Below, piece by piece: positions 1 through 4,531 of a DNA stretch of 5,226 nt. The translations under genes were made by a program, and so were the position numbers. The notes under the pieces were generated by a model, which was not told the DNA's origin, did not search any database, and was given only the letters and a program-made list of their open reading frames with translations. This DNA comes from an uncultured Faecalibacterium sp. (GTDB taxonomy: Bacteria > Bacillota > Clostridia > Oscillospirales > Ruminococcaceae): NCBI GenBank assembly GCA_900765105.1, contig CAAFQM010000335.1, positions 1-5,226 on the forward strand. The letters run 5' to 3'. Position 1 is the stretch's first letter; each line of letters starts with the position of its first letter.

Positions 1-201
1 AAGAAGGTTTGCAGCTTCTGTGTCGATCGCATCGACACCATCGATTACAAGGACGTGCCCCGTCTGCGTAAGTACGTCTCTGAGCGTGCAAAGATCATTC
101 CCCGCCGTGTGACCGGCACTTGCGCTTATCATCAGCGCGCACTGACCATCGCCATCAAGCGTGCTCGTCACGTTGCTCTGATGCCCTACGTCAGCGACTA
201 A
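1..201 (+). CDS. rpsR: 30S ribosomal protein S18, C-terminal part (5' end outside window)
   Basis: The frame is open from the first base and ends with TAA at 199-201, giving 66 residues. S18 is a small-subunit protein of roughly 75-90 residues that binds next to S6 on the platform of the 30S ribosome, so only a short N-terminal part is missing. Recognisable family segments are KKVCSFC near the start, IDYKDVPRLRKYVSERAKI in the middle, and RRVTGTCAYHQR followed by LTIAIKRARHVALMPY at the end. The pairs C4/C7 and C41/H44 (numbered from the window edge) match the zinc-binding 'C+' form of S18 known from the family. Codon use is biased to CGT, GCT and GTC, as expected for a highly expressed gene. 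In Firmicutes rpsR commonly follows rpsF and ssb; these would lie upstream and are not visible. A strong terminator follows, so this is the last gene of its transcript. Confidence 0.97.
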   Translation, partial: KKVCSFCVDRIDTIDYKDVPRLRKYVSERAKIIPRRVTGTCAYHQRALTIAIKRARHVALMPYVSD

Positions 202-250
202 TCTTTAAGATTTAAAGAATCAACCAAATCAGAATAATCAGCAATCAGCA

Positions 251-288
251 AAGGCTCTTTCCCGATGACAAGGGAAAGAGCCTTTTTT
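251..288 (+). terminator. Intrinsic terminator after rpsR
   Basis: A perfect 13-bp stem (251-263 with 272-284, AAGGCTCTTTCCC against GGGAAAGAGCCTT) encloses an 8-base loop. The run of T at 283-288 follows directly on the plus strand. It lies 49 bases after the rpsR stop codon and ends that transcript. The lower stem is A/T-rich (AA/TT), so the hairpin may also work weakly in the other direction. Confidence 0.93.
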
Positions 289-301
289 CTGTCTTCGCGC
301 A

Positions 302-341
302 TAAAAAGAGACGGGCACTCTCCTTTCCGGGGGTGCCCGTC
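302..341 (-). terminator. Intrinsic terminator of the BIG2-domain gene
   Basis: GACGGGCAC (310-318) pairs perfectly with GTGCCCGTC (333-341), and the stem can extend inward by four G-C or G-T pairs. Read on the minus strand the hairpin is followed by CTTTTTAT (bases 308-301). It lies about 35 bases after the stop codon of the minus-strand gene and faces the rpsR terminator, giving a compact convergent pair. Confidence 0.88.
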
Positions 342-375
342 CCATCGCTTTGTCTTCCGGTTTTGCGGCAGGCGG

Positions 376-1395
376 TTACTCGAACAGTTTCTGGAACAGG
401 CCGAACAGTTTCTGGAACAGGCCGCCCAGGCCGAAGAAGGAATCTGCTTCCTTCTTTTTCTGTGCACCGACGGAGCCGGTGTACACTTTGCAGGAAGCGC
501 AGCGGCCTTCGGCGGAGGTCGCCGTGATCACGGCCTGACCGTCGCCCACGGCGGTGACATTGCCGTTAGCGTCCACCACAGCGGCGGCGGTGTTGCTGCT
601 GGTCCATGTGATGGGCACGGCCTCCGGGTTCGCCACCGCCACCTTTGCGCGGAGCGCGCCCTGTGCGCCGATGCTTTCCAGATACATGCAGGACTTGTTC
701 AGAGTCACGCGGCCGATGTTGTTCTGGACCGTGACCGTGCAGGACAGCGTGCCGCTGCGGTAGGTGGTGGCATAGATGGTGGCGGTGCCCTCCTGATACG
801 CGGTGAGGTTGCCGTTGCGGTCAACGGAGACAACGGCAGGGTTGGAGCTGCGCCACTGGAGCACATCATCATAGCCGTTCCTGCTCTTCAGATACAGCTG
901 GCTGCGGGGCTGGGGGTTGTTGTACTCGATCTCCATCGAGAGGAGGTTGGTGTTCAGCTGGCTGGCCTCATCGACGTAGACTATGCAGCTGCCGACAGAG
1001 CCGCCAGCTGAGCGGGCAGTGATGATGGCCGTGCCCTGACTCCAGCCGGTCACGCAGCCATTGCCGTCCACAGTGGCAACGCTGGCGTTGCTGCTGGTCC
1101 AGGTGATGCGGCTGGACTGGTCTTCCACATACAGCACCTTGAGGTATTGGCTGGTGCTGCTGCTTTCGGACGGAATGGTCAGATACAGCTCGTCCTGATC
1201 CAGACGGATGTAGCCGTAAGTATCATCGTAGCTGATATAGCCGTCGCCATCGTAATAATAGTAGTCGTTTGCCTGCCCCAGTACTTCCGGGGCGGCCTGA
1301 TCCGGCGCAAGCGCCGAAGCTGCCTGCGGCGCGGCGATCAGCACCCCGCAGGCGAGGGCTGCAGCCGCAAGGGGAAGCAGTTTTTTCCGTTTCAT
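376..1395 (-). CDS. Secreted protein with three BIG2 (bacterial Ig-like) domains and an amphipathic C-terminal tail
   Basis: The chosen ATG (1393-1395) gives 339 residues starting MKRKKLLPL, a classic signal peptide: a basic n-region, a hydrophobic core at about 6-22 and a probable signal peptidase I site after ASA or ALA (27-30). GGAAAGG (1405-1411) lies 9 bases upstream on the coding strand. An in-frame GTG 24 codons earlier would bury the signal peptide and lacks support. A Tyr/Asp-rich stretch follows (44-70). Three BIG2 repeats then cover roughly 70-141, 147-223 and 228-305, each with the signature W(T/R)SSN, a (V/A)xVD(G/A/R)NGxxT turn, and a final TAxI(T/Y)A strand. The protein ends with a KKKEAD linker and a tail containing two GLFQKLF units (326-339). 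BIG2 domains are adhesion or structural modules on the cell surface; no enzyme domain is visible. The gene is monocistronic, with its own promoter and terminator. Its ligand and exact role cannot be deduced. Confidence 0.88.
   Translation of the reverse strand: MKRKKLLPLAAAALACGVLIAAPQAASALAPDQAAPEVLGQANDYYYYDGDGYISYDDTYGYIRLDQDELYLTIPSESSSTSQYLKVLYVEDQSSRITWTSSNASVATVDGNGCVTGWSQGTAIITARSAGGSVGSCIVYVDEASQLNTNLLSMEIEYNNPQPRSQLYLKSRNGYDDVLQWRSSNPAVVSVDRNGNLTAYQEGTATIYATTYRSGTLSCTVTVQNNIGRVTLNKSCMYLESIGAQGALRAKVAVANPEAVPITWTSSNTAAAVVDANGNVTAVGDGQAVITATSAEGRCASCKVYTGSVGAQKKKEADSFFGLGGLFQKLFGLFQKLFE
381..422. repeat. Perfect 21-bp tandem duplication inside the BIG2 gene
   Basis: Bases 381-401 and 402-422 are identical (CGAACAGTTTCTGGAACAGG plus C). 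The unit is seven codons, so the frame is kept and the encoded tail reads GLFQKLF twice before the final Glu. Perfect identity of the copies suggests a recent slippage event or an array that varies in copy number. Confidence 0.95.
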
Positions 1396-1494
1396 GAGCA
1401 GATTCCTTTCCGTGCATCGTCCAATAAAAGTGGCTGTACGTTCAATATTCCTGATACTAGGATACACCCTGGAAGGATTCTTTTCCAGTTCTTT

Positions 1495-1522
1495 TCTATA
1501 TATAATTTGTATTTTGTAACAA
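1495..1522 (-). promoter_or_regulatory. Probable promoter of the BIG2-domain gene
   Basis: On the minus strand, TTGTTA (bases 1522-1517) is followed after 16 bases by TATAGA (1500-1495). The surrounding DNA is the most AT-rich of the gap. This leaves a leader of roughly 90 bases before the ATG at 1395. An imperfect inverted repeat CTGGAA/TTCCAG (1469-1474, 1483-1488) lies in that leader and could be a small hairpin or a binding site. Assignment is by eye only. Confidence 0.5.
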
Positions 1523-1591
1523 ATAACAGAAGCAGTTGTCGAAAACCGTCATTCTGACACAGTGTTCCCCTGCTGCTCTTCCCCGTTCCCG

Positions 1592-1699
1592 CTCGTACTG
1601 CAGCCAGAGGCTGACGATTTTTATGGTCTGTTCTTCTTCACAGACCTGATACACCAACCAATGCTGTAAGTGTACGTTCTTTGCAATGTCAACTGCGTT
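1592..1699 (-). pseudogene. Probable relic of a RelE/ParE-like toxin (C-terminal part only)
   Basis: The minus-strand frame from 1759 down to a TAG at 1496-1498 is open for 87 codons but has no ATG, GTG or TTG in its upstream half. Bases 1699-1592 encode a segment containing VHLQHWLVYQV, then EEEQTIKIVSLWLQYE. This resembles the C-terminal beta-strands of RelE/ParE-superfamily toxins, where a pattern H(R/W)LVYxV-acidic turn-I(K)IVSLxxHYE is typical. The part that would carry the N-terminal helices is absent, since an in-frame TAA sits at 1760-1762. No antitoxin gene is seen next to it. The frame then runs on into the promoter region of the BIG2 gene. I read it as a decayed toxin fragment; the subtype cannot be given, and chance resemblance remains possible because the assignment rests on about 36 residues. 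Confidence 0.4.
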
Positions 1700-1738
1700 T
1701 TGCCGCTGATTTTTTCTCTCTTTCTCCCCTCTTTCAAC

Positions 1739-1752
1739 CGGGAACGCTCCCG
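1739..1752. promoter_or_regulatory. Possible distal LacI-type operator
   Basis: CGGGAACGCTCCCG is a 14-base palindrome with one mismatched pair and a central CG, the layout bound by LacI-family dimers. It shares the GGGAACG half with the two sites at the repressor promoter. Its centre lies about 205 bases upstream of the first of those. It could be an auxiliary operator for looping or simply a chance palindrome in GC-rich DNA. Confidence 0.3.
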
Positions 1753-1906
1753 CAAAAAGTTACAAAGCGGTACGGTTTTGCCGGTAGTTTCTGACTGTTC
1801 CCGGGAATTTGCGGGAAGTCCAGTGCGTTTTGCTCTGCTGGCAAATCAATCTGCACAAAAACAGGTCGGGAGCATGTACAGATTGCACGAAACTGTTTTT
1901 TCATTC

Positions 1907-1935
1907 TTGATTTTTTATACGGAATGTGCCATACT
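1907..1935 (+). promoter_or_regulatory. Extended -10 promoter of the repressor gene and operon
   Basis: TTGATT (1907-1912) is followed after a 17-base spacer by CATACT (1930-1935). TGC stands directly before the -10, giving an extended -10 element. Transcription would start near 1942, just before the double operator, with a leader of about 60 bases to the ATG at 2001. An alternative -10, TACTAT (1932-1937), would need a 19-base spacer. Confidence 0.65.
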
Positions 1936-1944
1936 ATAGCCACT

Positions 1945-1968
1945 GGAAACGTTCCCGACAACGTTTCC
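1945..1968. promoter_or_regulatory. Double CG-centred LacI-type operator
   Basis: GGAAACGTT (1945-1953) and AACGTTTCC (1960-1968) form a perfect 9-bp inverted repeat around CCCGAC. Each arm is also part of its own pseudo-palindrome with a central AACGTT: GGAAACGTTCCC (1945-1956) and GACAACGTTTCC (1957-1968). The two sites abut exactly, with centres 12 bases apart. LacI-family proteins insert a hinge leucine at a central CG step, and the protein encoded 33 bases downstream has that leucine. The location just after the predicted start of transcription fits repression by the downstream gene product. The sites also loosely resemble the CcpA cre layout, so a catabolite regulator is an alternative binder. 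Confidence 0.65.
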
Positions 1969-2000
1969 GATAGTTCTTTCAGAGATGAGGGATTCCGGCA

Positions 2001-3008
2001 ATGGGCAACATGACGATCAAAGATATCGCACGGATCAGCGGCTGTTCCGTCAGCACGATCTCCCGTGTGATCAACGATCGCCCGGATGTCCGGCCGGAGA
2101 CCAAGGAACGAGTCCTGGAGGTAATGCGGAAAGCAGGCTTTGTGCCCAACACCAACGCACGGCAGCTCAAGATCCAGCAGTCGCGCAGCCTGGTGTTCGT
2201 GGTCAAAGGCACCCGCAACATCTTCTTCTCCGACTTTCTTGTGCAGCTGCAGCGGGCCGCCACCCTTTACGGGTACAATGGCATCGTCTCCTATCTGGAC
2301 GAGAACGCCAACGAGATCGACGCCGCCGAAAAGATCCTGCGGGAGATCAAGCCCAAAGGCATGATCTTTCTGGGCGGCAGCGTTGCCAACTTCCAAAAGG
2401 GCTTTGCCAACATCAATGTGCCCTCGGTTCTGGCCACGCTGGTGTCGGACGAGCTGGATTTTCCCAATCTGTCCATGGTGGGCGTGGATGACCGGGCAGC
2501 CGCCTATCAGGCAGTGTCCTACCTCATCCAGCAGGGCCACCGCAAGATCGCTGTGCTGGGCGGCCCGACCACCAGCCACCCCAGCATGATGCGCCGCGAG
2601 GGCGCACAGCAGGCCATGGAGGATGCGGGCATCCGGTTCGATGACAAGCTCTACGGCCTGTCCAACTACGATTTCGAGTCCGCTTACCACGCCATGAACA
2701 GTCTGCTGGCCCGCCGGGCCGAGTTCACCGCCCTGTTCGCCATGAGCGATGTGATCGCGTTTGGTGCCATCCGGGCGCTGGTGAGCGCCGGGCTCCGGGT
2801 GCCGGAGGACGTGTCGGTGATCGGCTTTGACGGCATCACGATGTCCCGCTACTGCGTGCCCGTGATGACCACCATCGTGCAGCCCAGCGAGCAGATCGCA
2901 CTGCAGAGCATCGAATTGCTGGTCAAGCAGATCGAGCACGGCACCCCTGCCCAGACCGTGACCCTGAAACCCGAATTGCAGCAGGGCGAAAGCGTAAGGG
3001 CAATTTAA
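2001..3008 (+). CDS. LacI-family transcriptional repressor of the adjacent sugar ABC operon
   Basis: This 335-residue protein has the family's usual length and layout. Residues 4-26 (MTIKDIARISGC, then SVSTISRVIND) are the helix-turn-helix. Residues 47-60 with NARQLK form the hinge, including L56, the leucine that wedges into the operator's central CG. From about 63 to the end is the periplasmic-binding-protein-like effector core, with VDDRAAAYQAVSYLIQQGHRKIAVLGGP-type sequence at 162-189, SDVIAFGAIRAL at 249-260 and VSVIGFDG at 271-278. Start: ATG at 2001, with GAGGG (1987-1991) 9 bases upstream; the in-frame ATG at 2010 is closer to the family N-terminus but has worse spacing. Such proteins are cytoplasmic dimers that leave DNA when a sugar or sugar phosphate binds. 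The double operator at its promoter indicates autoregulation. The SBP and permease genes follow on the same strand, so they are the likely targets. The effector is unknown. Confidence 0.95.
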   Translation: MGNMTIKDIARISGCSVSTISRVINDRPDVRPETKERVLEVMRKAGFVPNTNARQLKIQQSRSLVFVVKGTRNIFFSDFLVQLQRAATLYGYNGIVSYLDENANEIDAAEKILREIKPKGMIFLGGSVANFQKGFANINVPSVLATLVSDELDFPNLSMVGVDDRAAAYQAVSYLIQQGHRKIAVLGGPTTSHPSMMRREGAQQAMEDAGIRFDDKLYGLSNYDFESAYHAMNSLLARRAEFTALFAMSDVIAFGAIRALVSAGLRVPEDVSVIGFDGITMSRYCVPVMTTIVQPSEQIALQSIELLVKQIEHGTPAQTVTLKPELQQGESVRAI

Positions 3009-3020
3009 ATTTTGTTTTCC

Positions 3021-3038
3021 CTCCGTCATGGGACGGAG
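3021..3038 (+). other. Intergenic hairpin between repressor and SBP genes
   Basis: CTCCGTC (3021-3027) and GACGGAG (3032-3038) form a perfect 7-bp stem with a four-base loop. No T-run follows on the plus strand (GAGTATATAG), so it is not a standard terminator. It begins 12 bases after the repressor stop codon. It may be a processing or mRNA-stabilising hairpin at the 5' end of the SBP message, or a protein-binding palindrome. TATATA at 3041-3046 could be a -10 box, but no matching -35 is visible. Confidence 0.5.
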
Positions 3039-3082
3039 AGTATATAGTTGATCAATAATTTTAATAAGAAGGAGAACTTATT

Positions 3083-4426
3083 ATGAAAAAGATGATCACT
3101 CGTCGTAACTTCCTGAAGGCCGCTGGCGTTTCTGCCGCTGCTCTGGGTCTGGCTGCCTGCGGCGGCTCTTCCAGCAGCACCACCGCTTCCTCTGCTGCCG
3201 GTTCTACCGCTGCTTCCAGCACCGCTGCAAAGGCAGACGGCAAGGTCTACTACCTGAACTTCAAGCCCGAGCAGGATCAGGCTTGGCAGGATCTGGCCGC
3301 TGAGTACACCAAGGAGACCGGCGTGCCCGTGACCGTTGTGACCGCTGCTTCCGGCCAGTACGAGACCACCCTGATGAGCGAGATGGAGAAGAGCGAGGCT
3401 CCCACCTTGTTCCAGGTGAACGGCCCTGTGGGTCTGGCAAACTGGAAGGATTACTGCTACGACCTGTCCGGTTCTCAGGTGTACGGTGAGCTGACCAGCG
3501 ATTCCTTCGCACTGAAGGACGGCGACGCTGTTACCAGCATTGCATACGTCATTGAGACCTACGGCATCATCTACAACAAGGAGCTGCTGACCGCCGCCGG
3601 CTACAAGCAGGAGGACATCAAGGGCTTCGCAGACCTGAAGAAGGTCGCTGACGACATTCAGGCCCGCAAGGCTGAGCTGGGCGTGGACGGCGCTTTCACC
3701 TCTGCCGGTATGGACGGTTCTTCTGACTGGCGTTTCAAGACCCATCTGGCAAACCTGCCCATCTACTATGAGTACAAGGCAGACGGCATCACCTCCACCG
3801 ATGCCATCAAGGGCACCTATCTGGACAACTACAAGCAGATCTGGGACCTGTACATCACCGACTCTACCTGCGACCCCACCCTGCTGGCTTCCAAGACCGG
3901 CAACGACGCTGTGGCTGAGTTTGTGGACAAGAAGGCTGTGTTCTATCAGAACGGCACTTGGGCATACGGCGATATCTCCAGCCTGGGCGACGAGAACCTC
4001 GGTATGCTGCCCATCTACATCGGCGCTGAGGGCGAAGAGAATCAGGGTCTGTGCACCGGTTCCGAGAACTTCTGGTGCGTGAACAACACCTCTTCTGATG
4101 CCGACATTCAGGCTACTCTGGACTTCCTGTACTGGTGCGTCACCTCCGACGAGGGCACCAGCGCCATGGCCGATGACATGGGCTTCGTCATCCCCTTCAA
4201 GGCTGCCAAAGACTCCACCAATCCTCTGATTGCCATTGCAAACGATTACGTTGCTGAGGGCAAGACCAGTGTTGACTGGTGCTTCTCCACCATGCCTTCT
4301 GAAGAGTGGAAGAACGGCGTTGGTTCCGCTCTGACCGCTTACGCAGCAGGCACCGGCAGCTGGGACGATGTTGTCACCGCCTTCGTCGATGGCTGGGCCA
4401 AGGAGTACAAGCTGGCAAACGGCTAA
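3083..4426 (+). CDS. Carbohydrate ABC transporter solute-binding lipoprotein (family 1)
   Basis: The protein has 447 residues. The ATG at 3083 has GAAGGAG (3068-3074) 8 bases upstream. The leader carries twin arginines (RRNFLK, 7-12), a hydrophobic core and the lipobox LAAC with lipidated C26, so the mature protein should be anchored in the outer face of the membrane. Residues 27-50 are a Gly/Ser/Thr/Ala linker. The binding fold starts near 54 (KVYYLNFKPE). Family 1 features include DLAAEYTKETGVPVTVV (70-86), ETYGIIYNKELLTAAG (158-173), a VDKKAVFYQNGTWAYGDI segment (281-298) and SENFWCVN (327-334). Length and plan match sugar-binding proteins of the MalE/UgpB group. It captures a sugar outside the cell and delivers it to the permease encoded next. 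Codon use (GCT, TCT, CGT, GTT) is more biased than in the repressor gene, suggesting high expression. A terminator follows directly. The sugar cannot be inferred. Confidence 0.95.
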   Translation: MKKMITRRNFLKAAGVSAAALGLAACGGSSSSTTASSAAGSTAASSTAAKADGKVYYLNFKPEQDQAWQDLAAEYTKETGVPVTVVTAASGQYETTLMSEMEKSEAPTLFQVNGPVGLANWKDYCYDLSGSQVYGELTSDSFALKDGDAVTSIAYVIETYGIIYNKELLTAAGYKQEDIKGFADLKKVADDIQARKAELGVDGAFTSAGMDGSSDWRFKTHLANLPIYYEYKADGITSTDAIKGTYLDNYKQIWDLYITDSTCDPTLLASKTGNDAVAEFVDKKAVFYQNGTWAYGDISSLGDENLGMLPIYIGAEGEENQGLCTGSENFWCVNNTSSDADIQATLDFLYWCVTSDEGTSAMADDMGFVIPFKAAKDSTNPLIAIANDYVAEGKTSVDWCFSTMPSEEWKNGVGSALTAYAAGTGSWDDVVTAFVDGWAKEYKLANG

Positions 4427-4460
4427 GCTTCCAAGCGGCATTCATCCTGAGAACTGAACG

Positions 4461-4502
4461 GGGAGGCAGGCGAAACTGTTCGCCCGCCTCCCTTTCTTTT
4501 TT
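4461..4502 (+). terminator. Strong internal terminator between SBP and permease genes
   Basis: GGGAGGCAGGCGAA (4461-4474) pairs with TTCGCCCGCCTCCC (4479-4492) over 14 bp with a single A-C mismatch and an ACTG tetraloop. TTTCTTTTTT (4493-4502) follows. It starts 34 bases after the SBP stop. Only 29 bases separate its T-run from the permease ATG, too little for a new promoter, so the permease and later genes probably depend on readthrough. The hairpin would also protect the 3' end of an SBP-only mRNA. Confidence 0.92.
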
Positions 4503-4531
4503 GTCAATCACTCCACTACAGGAGGTACATC

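Larger units (their letters stand above)
1523..1906. other. Gap without an intact gene
   Basis: Apart from the toxin-like relic (1592-1699), no credible coding region is seen on either strand. An 89-codon plus-strand frame at 1670-1939 has no ribosome binding site, is rich in F, L, S and C without any recognisable motif, and runs into the promoter of the next gene. GTTCCCG/CGGGAAC-type words recur (1585-1591, 1739-1752, 1797-1817), including TTCCCGGGAA at 1798-1807. These may be degraded or real binding sites for the neighbouring LacI-type regulator. Confidence 0.6.

Noticed and set aside
202..218. Inverted repeat TCTTTAA/TTAAAGA right after the rpsR stop
   Set aside because: The stem is seven mostly A-T pairs with a three-base loop, too weak to be a terminator, and a much better one lies 33 bases further on.
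265..1011. Plus-strand open frame (248 codons) opposite the BIG2 gene
   Set aside because: It starts inside the rpsR terminator, has no recognisable domains, and the opposite strand encodes a signal peptide and three BIG2 repeats.
1389..1395. BIG2 protein as a lipoprotein with lipidated C16
   Set aside because: The residues before C16 (ALA) lack the usual Leu at -3, and the hydrophobic core continues past it to a normal ASA cleavage site.
1396..1467. N-terminal extension of the BIG2 protein to a GTG at 1467
   Set aside because: It would put 24 unrelated residues before a perfect signal peptide; the ATG at 1395 has a well-placed GGAAAGG.
1670..1939. Plus-strand open frame of 89 codons in the gap
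   Set aside because: It has no ribosome binding site or motif, and it overlaps the relic on the other strand and the repressor promoter.
1734..3029. Long minus-strand open frame (431 codons) opposite the LacI gene
   Set aside because: It mirrors the repressor gene in the opposite strand, is rich in His/Gly/Val typical of antisense translation, has no ribosome binding site, and the plus-strand frame has clear LacI motifs.
3026..4441. Minus-strand open frame (471 codons) opposite the SBP gene
   Set aside because: It is an antisense shadow caused by GC-rich third positions; the plus strand encodes an unmistakable SBP lipoprotein.
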